Of a DNA stretch of 64,000 nt, positions 22,983 through 36,344 are shown piece by piece (position 1 is the first letter of the stretch; each line of letters begins with the position of its first letter). Source of the stretch: Telopea speciosissima (taxonomy: Eukaryota > Streptophyta > Magnoliopsida > Proteales > Proteaceae). The stretch spans positions 14,271,568 to 14,335,567 of the forward strand of contig NC_057925.1 in NCBI RefSeq assembly GCF_018873765.1. Direction: 5' to 3'. Position numbers and translations under genes: made by a program. The notes under the pieces were generated by a model, which made no database searches, was not told the DNA's origin, and saw only the letters and a list, made by a program, of their open reading frames with translations.

Positions 22983-25900
22983 TTCTCCCACTTGGACTTA
23001 CATTAAATTCCTTATTTTTAAAAGGATTTAAAAACAGTTTTGACCAAAACAAATCACAGGCTAACAGCTCTTTAAGAAAACTTTATGTGCACAATTTTTA
23101 AAATAAATTGGTCTAGAGGTCATATTAGAAAGTCAATCCTATCCCATAGAGTTTTAGACACCGAATCATGGCGGTAACTGCATCTATGATCAAGCGACAC
23201 AGAGCCTTCCATGGTCACGAGAGCCCTCAACTCTACTAACATGGATGCAATGTGGTAGTGTGGCAACGAGATAATACTCACGCAGTGATTCCTTATGTAT
23301 TATCCGTTTATCAGTCCAAAATTTCTCTTCTTTAAGTGGCACAGGCTCACTAGAGAAATAAACTTCGTGATTCTAACGACTCTGTATGTCTCATCAGAAA
23401 TAACTCGAGTTATACTTTATGTGTTACAAGACATACCTTTAGGCTAACAACTTAATGCCCCAGCCTTGCTTAAGGTTAACACATTCCTTAAGACTTTAAA
23501 ATCAGAAATATATACATCATGTCAATAAATAAAACACTCATGTGTTTAAAAGAAACTGCATGCAATGACACCTGATATGTATATAAATCAAAGTTTACCA
23601 TAATGTAAAAATACAGATGAAAAAAAACTTTAAATTATAATGAAGCAAAATAAAACAAACTCCCACTAACTAACCACATCCCATGATGCAACTAAGCCCA
23701 TGCCCATGACATGTCTCTCAAAAACACAAGGGCGAAGACCTTTGGTTAGGGGATCTGCAACCATATCATCTGTACTAATATGCTCCACTGTAATGTCACC
23801 TTCCTTTACTCTCTCATTTATGGTCAAATACTTGACCTCCATGTGTTTAGACCCTCTAAGTCCTTTATTGTTGTTTATAACCAACACACATAAGTCATGT
23901 TATCACAAGATATCCGGATGGGTCTATCCACAAAATCTACAATAGTCAACTCCTTTATGAGATTTCGATCCAAATAGCCGAGTAGCAGCCCCATAGCATG
24001 CCACAAACTCGCCTGCATAGTCGAAGTGGTCACCAATGTCCATTTTTACTCTTCCATGATACTGCCCCTCCTGCCAACAAGAAAACATAACCTGATGTGG
24101 ATTTCCTGTCATCCTCACAGCCAGCAAAGTCAGAGTCTGTATACCCCACTAGCTTGAGTTCAGGAATGTGTCTGTAAGTCAGCATATAATCTCTTGTCCC
24201 TTTCAAGTACCTCAATACTTTCTTAGCAACAACCCAGTGACTAAGACCAGGATCTGACTGATACCTGCCAAGAAGTCCCGTCACAAAAGCAATATCCGGT
24301 TTGGTACAGACCTAAGCATACATGATACTACCAAGTGCGCTAGCATAAAGCACCTTCTTCATTTCATCCCTCTCAGCTTTATTTTTCGGGCACTGTGTCG
24401 AACTCAGTTTGTCACCCTTGAGAATAGGAACATTCCCAGGTTTGCAATCCAGCATACTGAACCTCTCCAGAACACGATCAACATAAGCCCTCTGAGAAAG
24501 ACTTAATAAACGGCGAGAACGATCCCTATGGATCTCAATCCCAAGAACAAAAGAGGCCTCACCAAGGTCCTTCATGTCAAATTCCCTAGATAAAAGTTGT
24601 TTTGTATTATGCAACATCCCTAGGTCATCGCTTGCAAGCAGGATGTCATCCACATACGTAATGAGAAAACAGAATTTGCTCCCACTCGACCTTGTGATAT
24701 ATACACTGATCCACTTTGTTTTCCATAAAACCAAACGAAGTCACAACATCTGTCAAATTTCGGATACCACGCCTAGAAGCTTGTTTGAGACCGTAGATAG
24801 ACTTCTTGAGTCTACACACAAGATGATCTGAATCATCCACTGCAAAACCCTCAGGCTGAACCATATATACTTCCTCATCAAGATTGCCATTGAGAAAGGC
24901 GGTTTTAACATCCATCTGATGCAGCTCCATATCAAAATGAGCTACCAATGCCATGATCACCCTGAAGGAATCCTTCGAGGAGACTGGAGAAAAGGTCCCA
25001 TTGTAGTCTACTCCCTCTCTCTGAGTGAATCCCTTGGCTACCAGCCTGGCTTTAAACCTCTCAACTTTTCCTTTGGAATCTCTTTTGGTTTTATACACCC
25101 ATTTGCAACCAATGGGCTTACAACCTTTAGGTAAATCAACAAGCTCCCAAACATCATTATGTTTCATTGATTGCATTTCATCTCTCATCGCATCTATCCA
25201 CAAATCTGACTGAGGACTAGAAACAGCGCCTGAATAAGTAACTGGATTGACTACACAACCAATATCATAGTCATGTTCTCCCAGATAGACCTCATAGATA
25301 GGTGATATAGCTGACCTTCTCTCCCTGGTGGATCTCCGTAATGGTGCCACTACCGCCTCAACCTAATCGAGGAATCTCACTGAATCGCATCAATGATAGG
25401 ATCCTCAACCGCATCCTGAATAAGAGGAATCTCATCAGGTGCTACATGAATGTCGGGGACGGTATCAATATCAGGCTCCTGAACTCCAGCAGGTGTAACC
25501 AATGGCATAGTATGCCCCACATCAGTCTGAATAGGTAGAAGAATGGGTACCGATGTACCAACCATGTGACTATCTTGAACAGTCTGAGAACAGTCATTCT
25601 TTTCGGCCACATCAAATTCCAGAAACTTCGCTGTCTGTGACTCCACAATCCTAGTGCCTCCGCAGGGATTATAAAATTTATATCCCTTCGAATGATCTGG
25701 GTAGCTGACAAAGTAGCAACGAGTAGTCTTGGGATCCAACTTGTTTAAAGTTGGATTATACAACTTCACTTCTGCAGGGCACCCCCAAACTCTAAGATGG
25801 TTTAAACTGGGTTTACGGCCGGTCCATAACTCAAAAGGTGTAAGAGGAGCGGCTTTAGTAGGTACACGGTTAAGGATATAAAGAGCAGTTTTCAAGGCTT

Positions 25901-28900
25901 CACCCCATAAGAACTTAGGTAAATTTGTCCTACTAACCATACTCCTCACCATGTCCATAAGGGTACGGTTACGCCTTTTGGCGACCCCATTTTGTTCAGG
26001 ACTTCCTGGCATAGTAAACTGACTAACTATTCCAGAGTCCTCAAGGTATTTGGCAAACGAGCCCTTAAGCTGTCCAGCATCGCCATGTCTGCCATAATAC
26101 TTACCCCCACGATCAGATCTAACAATTTTAATAACTTTCCCTAACTGTTTCTCAACCTCAGTCCTAAAAATCTTGAACTTGTCAAGAGATTCAGACTTTT
26201 CTTTAATTAAGTACAGGTATCCATATCGGGAATAGTCGTCTGTAAAAGTGATGAAATAAAAATTTTTACACAATGTGACTGAATAGGGACCACTGATATC
26301 AGTGTGAATGACCTCTAACAGGTCAGAACTACGGACTGCAGTTTTCTTCTTTATTTTGGTCATCTTTCCCTTACAACAGTCTACACAAGTTTCTAGATCA
26401 CTTTCGAGAGTAGGCAGGATGTTAGACTTTATCAGCCTTTCCACTCTTGCCTTAGAAATATGACCTAGCCTCTTATGCCACAATGTGAAAGACCGTTCTT
26501 TAGGTAAGGGTCTTTTAGAAACAATACTTTCAACATTATAGGAGACGTAGATATCAGTGGGAGACAAACACAATCTGTACAATCCGTTGGACATAAAGCA
26601 GGAACCAACTTTAGTTGAATTAAAAAATAAATTAACCATAGTATTCTTTATTTCAAAATAGAAACCACTAATGTCCAAAACTGAAACCGAAATTAAATTC
26701 CGCCTAAAGGACGGTACATAAAAAGTGTTTTTTAAAGTCAATTTAAAACCAGAATCTAATAATAAAATGACATCTCCCACGAACTCTACGTCAGAATGTC
26801 CATCATTTCCTACGACCAGCCTTGATTCATCCTTGTTTGGCCTCTTCCGGTTTATGAACCCCTGTATGGTAAAAGCAACATGGTTAGTTGCACCGCTATC
26901 TAGCCACCAAGAACTGGATGGGGCTTCTGATAGATTGGATTCACAAACAAAAGCCAAAGAATCATTACCTGATGGCTGCTTGGGCTTGAGTAACCAAGCC
27001 TTGTATTTGTCGCAGTCCTTCTTCATGTGACCCTTCTTCTTGCAAAAGAAGCAGCGATCAATCTCTTTCTTCAAAGAGTCTTTCTTGGGTCCCAAATTGT
27101 TAGTCTGATAGGACTGTTTATTGGCAGACTTATGAGTATGGTTTTTAGACTTTTTACTCTTACGGGCTTTGGAAGTAAACAGGGTAGTAGGCTTTTTCTC
27201 TTTCTTCAGTTTCTCTTCCTCAGACACAACCCTAGAAATTAGGTCATTAATGCTCCAGACTCCATCTTGGGAAATGTAGTTGGTTTTTATGATGCCAAAT
27301 TGAGAAGGTAGGGTATTTAAGGCTTGATGGACAATTAGGGCATCTGGAAGAGGAATGTCTAAGGCCTTGAGTTTAGTTTGGTAATCAACCATCCTAATAA
27401 TGTAATCCCTAACACCCCCAGAACCATCATACTCCATATTAAATAACCCTTGCAGAAGTGTCCCAATCTCAGCATTCGATGAAACTTTGTATCTCTTGGA
27501 AATTACATCTAGCAATTCCCTGGCAAGACATTTCTCAGCGACCACTTTTTAGGTTCCAGTATCGACCTCTTTATGGACAAGATACTGAGTCGATTACTCT
27601 TTTGCCATGCAGCATGCATAGACTTTTCATCCTCAGTACTATCAGCAGTTAGTTCCATTGGTGTGTCCATAACAAGGGGCGTGTGCACATCTGCCATTTC
27701 CATAGCAAACATAATGTCCTCTTTCCACTTCTTAAAGTTTGACCCAGTGAGGAGCTCAATAGTAACCATGTTATTATTGACAGAGAAGGTAACTGAAAAT
27801 TTAAACAATGAACAGTATAATAATTAAAATGATGCAAGTACAGCTTGAAAACTTTATAAGCTAATGAGAATTTTACACACATCATTGTGAAATCACCTTT
27901 GGGCTGAATTCTCAATATGCAATTGTAAAAATCCCTACATACCAGTGGCCATGGGAATACAGCTCAACTTTCAAAATCCACCACCTTTGGATGTGCAGAA
28001 TTCTAGGGTCAACCTATTCACATGCATACTGTATATATACCCCTTCAAATACCAATACATGACCACCACCTTTGGGTGTATGACCACACATCAGAGTTGA
28101 AGGACATCCCACAACTGTATAAGACCGGTGTTTCACAAATCCAACAAGGAAGGTCGCTTTGGCGGCTGCATCCTGTCGAAAACATGAAACCCTCTTTCGG
28201 GATTTTCCAAAATTACTTACATCCTTAAACAATGTGTTATTTTATAATTTATGACAAGGGGCTTTAAATGTCTTAAAATTAACACAAAATAATAATAATT
28301 CTGTTCATCAAGGTAGGTATTCCAGCAATTCAGAAATTGGTTCGGTTCCCAATAGAATGAACCGATAAATTACATAAAGGGCATGCATCAAAAGAATATC
28401 AAAAATATTTAAAATATTCATATCTGATCAAAACAAAGGGCACCACTGTGTAGAGCACAGAAAAACAGAGCCAACGCAAAAAACGGGACCCCAAACGGAG
28501 TCTCGTAGCCCCCAGAAAGCCCGGTCAAAGTCCAAGTCCAAATTCGGTTGACTGTACTGGTCAAAACGGTCCGGAAGTCAAACCAAAGAAATTTGGTTCA
28601 ACCCCGGTTCGAGCGAACCGGTTCAGACCTGGTCCAACCGAGTTCGGGTCAAACCAAAGCGGGCCAACAGTCGGGTCAACGGGTCGGGTTTTTGGGTCAG
28701 AAACCGGGTTGACCCGACCCGAGAGGCGCATATTAGCATTGCCTGTAAATAGCATCAGGCGCACGATAGCAAAACCCAGATTCTTTTTTTTTTTTTTTTA
28801 CATCTGCCGGCGAGTGAAGATCACCCGCGGCTGCCTCCGTCGCGTGAGAGCGCGTCCGGCAGCCGCCGGCGGTGATCCACCCACCGAAAACTCTGATTTT

Positions 28901-29109
28901 GCGAGCTCTACGCCCCCATGTGATCAGATTCTGTTTTCGCCGGCTAAAAAAATCGACAGAATGCCTATGTCCGTACGGGTTTTTGGAAAACTAGAAAAAA
29001 CCCTAAAAACCTTGATTCGAATCGAAAAATTTTCGATTCCCTTATTATGTTCTATTATTTTGAATCCATATAGGTTCAAGAATGGATCTATGGAGGCTCT
29101 GATACCACA

Positions 29110-29630
29110 TGTTAGAATAAATCGATCCGAATAGGGACAAAATCCCAAAAGCCAGGATCTCCATAGGGCGTTCAAGAACACAATCAAATAAATAATAGAA
29201 AATAGGGATAGAACCACTGACCTTGTTTCGCATCCATAGTGATGATGATTGCAGCGGAAAATAAAGAACAAAGATCTAGGTGCTTCCCCTCTATTCCCAA
29301 AGTAACTGGCCTGATGAGAATACCGAATGCGCAGGGACGACGAACACTGAATATCTCCCTCTCTTTCAAGAATGCACTTCTCAATCGTAATTGAGAATAA
29401 TAAGTTGTCATGGGTAGAGGGGGGACCTAGCTCTCCTTATATAGTAATCCCTATAGGGTCTGACTCATCACAGTCCCAATAGGAATCTATCTGGCCCACA
29501 CTAAGCCAGTCCACATTAGACTTCTAATATAACTTAATGACCCCACTTTATTAGACCAAAACCCTAATTAGCCTGGTTTAGGGATTTAATTATGTCCATA
29601 TAGAATTTTATTAGAACTAAAATTCTAACA
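29110..29630 (-). repeat. 5' LTR of the copia element
   Basis: 521 bp, directly followed on the minus strand by the initiator-tRNA primer-binding site. Contains a TATA-rich stretch (TATATAAGG on the minus strand, near 29440) that is the likely LTR promoter. Confidence 0.95.
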
Positions 29631-30180
29631 ACCTCTGCTGAGAAAATTAAAAAAAAATGCAAGCATATATAGTCACCACTGTTTGCCGAACTCCACCTCC
29701 TGTCAGACCGCAACTTGATTTTGATAAGCAAGAGTTGCATAAAACCTTTCACAGTTTGGATTTGAGAACCAATGCTTTCCATCGGTTGATGGAGAATTCT
29801 GCTGCGGTTGTTGTGCTAATTCTCTTACCACCAGAGAAGGCACTTACTGTCTTTGCTGTATTTCAACTAAGTTACTCTCTTAGTGACTGTTTCTTGAAAA
29901 GATTGTGCATGGCAAGCTGTATTCTGTGAATGATATCATCTTTCATGAACAAAAGAAAGACTGAAGAATCTCAAAAACTTTTTTTAACACTGATAAACAT
30001 GTCAAGAATCTCTGACTTGTTTTTTTCCTGCGTTATGTTCCAGTTTGCTTATGGATTTTTTTTTTTTTTAAAATAAGTATTTGCTTATGGATCTTGATCT
30101 CTCTTGCTGTCTTTGAAAGAAAAAATATCACAACTGTAACCAACTGCAGACCTTTAAAGACACATCACTAGGCAATAGAA
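29631..30180. other. unassigned sequence with a short uncharacterised ORF
   Basis: An open frame at 29657-29929 (90 codons) has ordinary amino-acid composition (MQAYIVTTVCRTPPPVRPQL start) but no family I recognise and no clear gene context. It could be an exon fragment of a disrupted gene. Left as uncertain. Confidence 0.3.
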
Positions 30181-30184
30181 CCTG

Positions 30185-31800
30185 ATATTCTCTGGTTGAC
30201 ATTGAGAGGGGGGTGAATCAGGGTCACAAAATTCTTTCCAAAAATATTTCCAACACACTGTCGTATGCACTTCCACCTTGTCACCACAAAGTGGTCAGGT
30301 GACTCACGTCTACCAGATAATGCACACACATCCTGTCATCACCATTGCACTACATATCCAAACAATAATAATGCAGACCACAAGAACACAAGATATAACG
30401 TGGTTTGGCGATGTGCCTATATCCACGGAGTAATGGTCTAATCGACCTCAGCGTTTACTCACACTGGTGGTTTTTAACTACAAGTTACAACTCAGGAATG
30501 CCCTATCCTGCTTCAACACTTGCTTACATAAGTGCACGGACAACAATCCCATTTGGTGTATTTCAACCGCAGCAACTACTCAGGAACATCGTCATGCTTC
30601 AACCCTTGACACAACAAAGACAAAGACTATAATCCCAAACCCTGGACAAGCCCGACTTGCTAGGTTTACAATGCAAAATCAAAATAATCAAATTCCTCCA
30701 ATTACAAGCATGGTCTAGGTTTATCAACATTAACCAAATACTAGAACAATAAAATAGGGACTTGCAAATGTGGATTACTTTAATCCTGTAATCCCACAGA
30801 CAACTGTCTCCCCTAATGCATATGAATCAAACTGTATGCGCCATGATCATCAAAACAGTCATCTCAAACAACAAAACCCTTCAAAACCTTGAATTGGGAT
30901 TTCTCAAATCTGAAACACCTCTCCCTAGGTATTCCCACACTCAGCAATGTCTCTGGAGGCTAATCAGTACTTTGCACGCTCTCCCATATGCATGCAGATC
31001 GAGAAAATCACCATTGAAGCATTCTCTCTGAAATCTGTGCACTCTATATTTTTCTTTGTTTTTCTCTTCATAGAGACGTTCTAGTCCTTTCTGTGAGCGT
31101 ACAACACTTTGCGGCTCGCTAATGAGTTAAAACAAGTGAGGCATCCTAGTTTTAGTGAAACCTTGCGATCTAGGGGTATTTTTGTAAAATTTCTAATGAT
31201 TCCGTGACAGTGTGCATTACCATGCGTCACGGGAAAGTCGAATGCTTTCTGGGCCATCCGATATGCATATTCAAATGTGTGTTCAATAGAGCCATCGGAT
31301 CTTCAAGATTGCGTCGGTTAAATGCAGGGTGCATAGAAACGCTTAGATGGGAATCTTCTGATGGCTTACATTATGCCTAAGTATCATAGGATCTAGGACT
31401 ACAATTGACTCAATGGTCCTCTTTACTATCAGCCGTAAGATCAGACTCCTTATATGCTGGCCCATAGATGGCGAACAAATAGAATCTTGAAGACAAAAAT
31501 ATTGCACATGCGACATACTGTATAGCCGGATCATACAGTGCTCTACGGCGTTCCAAGGCTCGTTGTACCGCACTAATAGAAACACTCGCGATAGTATCTA
31601 CACCGTTCTAACCCTAGTGCCTTTATAAAATCCGTTCAAATGGAATCTTTTAATATGGGCCATTCATATATTGATACTGTATGACAGAAACACTTTAGCT
31701 GGATCCTCCCAGCCTACCAGAGTGCACAAAATGGAATTTATCACGTTTCACGACGTTTTATATCAAATTTCGAGATTTTCACAAAAATAGAAAATGTTCA
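30185..31800. repeat. LTR-derived repeat debris
   Basis: Begins with GTTGACATTGAGAGGGGGGT and contains AACGTGGTTTGGCGATGTGC..ATCCACGGAG, a word pair found in many plant LTR or TRIM sequences. A similar pair is at 42510-42560. No coding sequence, ends not defined. Treated as an old LTR-type fossil. Confidence 0.4.
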
Positions 31801-33373
31801 AAACAGTGTGAGCTAATGGATTACACATTTATTTGCAGGAAAAACTTCCAATAGCTACCTTAAACTCTTCCACCCTCTCCCAATTTGCTTCGTTTCTGCA
31901 TAGTCACATGGTAATCATCATAACTTCTCCTTCTGAGATCAGAAAGACACAAAATCAGTTGCGTTGGAACCATGGTTCAACAAACTACATTTCTCTTGAA
32001 GATTACTTTGCCAAGTTCTGACATTAAGCCTTCTGAAATTCATTTCGAATATGCTGCCACTGCATGAACCTATGAAGTTGCAACTTTTAATGAACAAGCC
32101 AGTCACCTGCTACTTCTTTCTTAAACAAAACCCAGTGTAAGCACATAATACACTGTGATATGCTGCCGATACATGCCATATGAGCCCAAAAACATTTGTA
32201 ACATTGCCAAACCTTGTTCGTACTGAAAAGGACCTGTCTGTCACTGCCACAGCTGCCACAATACTTGTGCATCACCCAAATACTTCTAGAATGCCATCAA
32301 ACACTGCCACACAAGTTGCCAACAATGACAACCCATGATCCAACCAAACCTCTCAATCTAATATGAACTTGGCACACTTGATAATGAAGACAATAATAAG
32401 CCCATAACCTTAATTGCATGCAAAAGTTCCCTTGTCCTCTGAAAATCTGAGGTTTAACTTATTGGATTCAACTACTAGAGTCCCTCAATTACTATATGTT
32501 GGAAATATTCCTAAATATAAATAAGGGAATGAAATTATCAGTATTGTAGGCAAACCTAGTCAATCACATCAATGATAAACACCATGCATGCATCACGAAT
32601 CCTGAAAATAAAATGGTTGGGGAGTTGTGTCACCGATCGCTCTCTTTAAGACTGTAAACGCTTCCTATGGTGCAAATCGGGTTCTTGTAAATCAGTCTCA
32701 AAGATAAAATGGGGACCCTTCTGGTAGTCGTTATAGTCATTTACTGGACTACGTCAGGACACTTTAGAATTGTGGCCAATCGGACATAATCAGACAATGA
32801 ATAGAGAAACTGAAGAGAACATAGAGGTTAACCCAAGGGGATAGCTCAGTTGGTGAGGACTAACACCTCACAATTAAGGTCATGAGTCTTGGGACCTAAT
32901 TATCAGAGAGAGAGAGAGATTGTCTACAAAACTATTAGAGAAATGGGTTGGACATCCTCTAAAAAAATACACCATAAAAATAATATTTTGAACCATCAAT
33001 TAGTTAAAACTTTTAAAATTCCACTACTATACATTTAGGAGAGCGAATCTTTGCAAATTGAATGCCAAGAAGACTGTTGTCTTGACATTTGCACTGTTTC
33101 TACAAATTCCAGAATTTCTTGGTTATACCTAATTTAGTTTAGTAAATGTTTGCCACACACCAATAAATTTATCTGCTAAACATCCCAAATAAATAAATAA
33201 ATTAAAAAAAATAATTATCTGCTAAAGATCCTTTTGTTTCTACTCTCGATCCCTACTCTTCCAAATGCCCCAAAAGAGAGAGCTCAATCAAATATAAACG
33301 ACTGATATATTCCTTATAATTAGTGTATTTTGTATAGAAACAGTATGATACCAAAATTGAAAAAGAAAATTAG
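31801..33373. other. intergenic; SINE-like tRNA-derived fragment at about 32838-32925
   Basis: No gene seen. At 32838 the sequence GGGGATAGCTCAGTTGGTGA has an A-box, followed 40 bp later by a B-box-like GGTCATGAGTC, the layout of a tRNA-derived SINE head, then (GA)n. The rest is AT-rich. Confidence 0.4.
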
Positions 33374-33808
33374 TAGGGCTGCAACAGGATCGATCGGGTT
33401 GGGTTGGGCTTTTTAAAACTCCAACCCAACCTTGAGTCCCCTTCGCTGGGCCCAGGTCCAACCTGACCTAACTTAGGGGTTAGAAAATCCAACCTTGACC
33501 CACCCTCAAGGTTTGGCCGGGCTGACTCTGACTAGCCCAGATCATGGAGTGAGGGAAAGGAGAGATGCATGGACGTACTGGACTGAGTTGGGCTGGATCG
33601 GGGAGCAAAATTATCAATTTTACATAAAATAACATTATAATAAAATATATTATCACTTATTATCTTCATATATAATAAAAATATGTGTGACAATTAAAGT
33701 TTATAATATATATAGTATATCAATATATATTTTATAATATAACTAGTATCTCAGTCCAGGCCCTGTTCAGGGCGGATTTGGGCAGACAGGCCTAAACTTG
33801 CACCCCTA
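33374..33808 (+). mobile_element. hAT-type MITE copy 2
   Basis: Starts TAGGGCTGCAAC and ends CTTGCACCCCTA as in copy 1 (12376-12929), with the same GGGTTGGGTTGGGC, CTTCGCTGGGCCCAGG and AT-rich core blocks. It is shorter (435 bp). I do not see a matching 8-bp flank duplication. Confidence 0.82.
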
Positions 33809-34308
33809 GATAGGTCATCATAGGCACGAACTGATTTGACTAACTTGTGATGTGAAACATAGCTACACTCTAAACACCTAAGTACTTTGAGAATTTCATA
33901 ATTCCTTTTGTCAGTTTTGTGTATCATATTGGTCTAATTCCGTTAGATTACATCTAGGCTTATATCATATCATTGGTTTGTAATTTCATTCCGTCTCATC
34001 CTTATTCAAGACTGTAATCTCTAACCTGTTTTGTAAGTTGTATTACTAAGAGTAAGAGTATAAATAAACATACAAAAGATACTTACCCTTTCAGGTTATT
34101 CTCTTTGTATATTTGCTCTCTTTTTTTTTTTTTTTTTCTCCGTCAACTTTTTCTGTTTGCCTTTTGTTGGGTCAATGCTTTAAGTAAGCGGGATCGGTCT
34201 CTCGCGATTTTGATTTGGATCAGCTTGAATCGGGAAGAATCACCCGATCACTCCCAACCATTGGTCTCCCTTTGAATCGATGGAAGAAAATTTTAATAAA
34301 AAATAAAA

Positions 34309-34691
34309 GGATAAATTACACGTCACCCCCTGGTTTTTAAACGAAACTCGGATCACCCTTTGGTTTTTGAAAAAACTCAAATCACCCTCTGATTTAGACC
34401 CCAATACAACAAATTAGTCCCTACCGTTAGTTTTATGCTGTTAAGTGATGATGTCTGCCAGTTAAATAAATTTAAATCCCTATACTACCCTTGACCAATG
34501 TTGAAGATGAAGGAAGGATAGTATTGTAAATTTAATTCTAATGTTTTAGTACAAGGGTAAAATAGTCTTTTCACATCAATAACTAACAGCAGACTAACAC
34601 CGTTACTGTAGAGGGGGTGATTTGAGTTTTTTCAAAAACCAGGGGTGATCTAAGTTTCGTTTGAAACTAGGGGTTGACGTATAATTTACCC
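34309..34691. mobile_element. MULE-type MITE with perfect 9-bp target duplication
   Basis: Ends GGATAAATTACACGTCACCC and the complement of GACGTATAATTTACCC, with long TIRs (CACCCCCTGGTTTTTAAACG / CAAAAACCAGGGGTGA). Flanked by AAAATAAAA at 34300-34308 and 34692-34700. The block near 34490-34625 is about 90% identical, inverted, to the left end of the Pack-MULE-like element (about 5395-5525), placing both in one family. Confidence 0.9.
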
Positions 34692-34767
34692 AAAATAAAA
34701 GGGTCTTTCCAGAGTCTTTCTCTCACCTTACCCTTGGCCATCACGAGCGACATACGCTTTTCTCTGC

Positions 34768-34812
<45 letters not shown>

Positions 34813-35789
34813 GCTCTTCTTCCCTGTGTTGGAAGTATGTCCATCAAATTCATTTTATATGTTCTAATTCATATTAATTTTCATGATATTATGGGTCTCG
34901 GTCGTCCTCAGGTTTTAACCTAAAAACGTTCATGACTAGGATAACTTTATTCATATGGTCGTCACAATGTGTTTTCCTAGGATTAGAGATTACAAAACAC
35001 AAGTGTGAGTGTACATACTATATATACAGTGAACTAGCTAGATCATACAAGAATATCACATGTGTTATTGTCAATTGATATGGAACTAAATTCTCGTTAG
35101 TAGTATACGTGTAGTACCTTGACCAGAAGGATCCTTATCAATGCAATCAAGCATTTTGAATTTTGGCACACCGATTGTTGATGTCACCTTGATTATATAT
35201 TAATGTACTGAATTCGTAATGTTCGATTATAGTCAAAAGAAATGTGTCCTAAATGGAATCCATTACCCTATGGGAGAATGTTTGTACTTGATTGGACATA
35301 AATCCAGACTTGGTGGCGTTTTTGTAATTTTTGTGAAGAATTTTAAAATTAATATTTATTTATGAAACATTTTTTGAAATTTTTTATAGATCAAATCATA
35401 ATTACAGAATCTCTAGACAAGTAATTTCAATAGACTGAAATTATAAGCCTGAGGTCTGACAGTAATTAATTATAAGCCTTATAGTTTATTATGTGATACT
35501 AGAAAGTAGAGGGACTAATTAATAAAAACTGCTACTTTGGTAAGTATTTTTTACAATTATTAATAATGTATGTTTTGGTAAATATTTTGTTACTAATTTA
35601 ATATTTTCAAAAAGATCCCATTCTAGGTAGGAATCGTAAGATCCCAACGTCTTCTCATGTTTATTTGTTAGCCGAGGAATATCTTTTGATTGACATCCCT
35701 AATAAGCATGATTTCAATGTGATTTTAAGTTGCATACAATTACGGGGTTATGTCGGAATGACAAGAAGAGGAATCATTCTCTCCATTGT

Positions 35790-35826
<37 letters not shown>

Positions 35827-36340
35827 TTATCTTTAAAAATGTTTCTGATTGTGTGAGTTATCTTTAAAAATGTTTCTGATTGTGTGAGTTATCTTTAACA
35901 ATGTTTCTGATTGTGTGAGTTATCTTTAAAAATGTTTCTGATTGTGTGAGTTATCTTTAACAATGTTTCTGATTGTGTGTATCCCACAAGGTGTGAATCA
36001 TGACCAATTGGAAGTTGCTTTTAGCAAAGAATTTTAGTAAGTGTGAGAGACTTATCTTTAAAAATGTTTCTGATTGTGTGTATCCCACAAGGTTTGAATC
36101 ATGACCAATTGGAAGTTGCTTTTAGCAAAGAATTTTAGTAAGTGGTTTAGTCCCACATAGAAAGTGGAAGAGACTGGAGAGAGGTTTTTTTTTTTTTTTA
36201 GGTAAAAGATTGGAGTGAAATTAATGTATACTTATGTGAATTGTAAGGGTAGGGTTCCTTGAAGAGAATACTACTCTCTCTTGTGTCTAGAGGTATGGGT
36301 TTTGTTTTCACGCATGCATGCGTATAGCTGAGCCAAGCTG
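34692..36340. repeat. spacer with microsatellite and minisatellite
   Basis: (CT)n at about 34770-34808. (CA)n(GA)n at 35790-35826. From about 35827 a 31-bp unit (GTTATCTTTAAAAATGTTTC...) is repeated five times in tandem. The last unit passes into a unit of about 100 bp (…CCCACAAGGTGTGAATCATG... AATTTTAGTAAGTG) that itself occurs twice (about 35952-36050 and 36053-36143). No gene seen. Confidence 0.8.
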
Positions 36341-36344
36341 AGCC

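Larger units (their letters stand above)
22462..29630 (-). mobile_element. Ty1/copia LTR retrotransposon, nearly whole but broken, young
   Basis: Two 521-bp LTRs (22462-22982 and 29110-29630), TGTTAG...CTAACA, differ at about four positions (roughly 0.8%). With a commonly used grass rate of 1.3e-8 per site per year that is about 0.3 My; slower woody-plant rates would give around 1 My or more. The element lies on the minus strand. A primer-binding site complementary to initiator tRNA-Met (TGGTATCAGAGC on the minus strand) adjoins the right LTR at 29096-29107, and a purine-rich tract adjoins the left LTR. Parts in order from the right: long leader (to about 27810), gag with a CCHC knuckle (near 27050), protease (near 26915), integrase (about 26470-25750), RT with YVDD (near 24650) and RNase H (about 24280-23700). 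Coding is interrupted about four to six times, so this copy looks inactive. Confidence 0.95.

Noticed and set aside
29657-29929. 90-codon open frame after the copia element
   Set aside because: Normal composition but no recognised family, no splice or promoter support. Kept only as an unassigned note.
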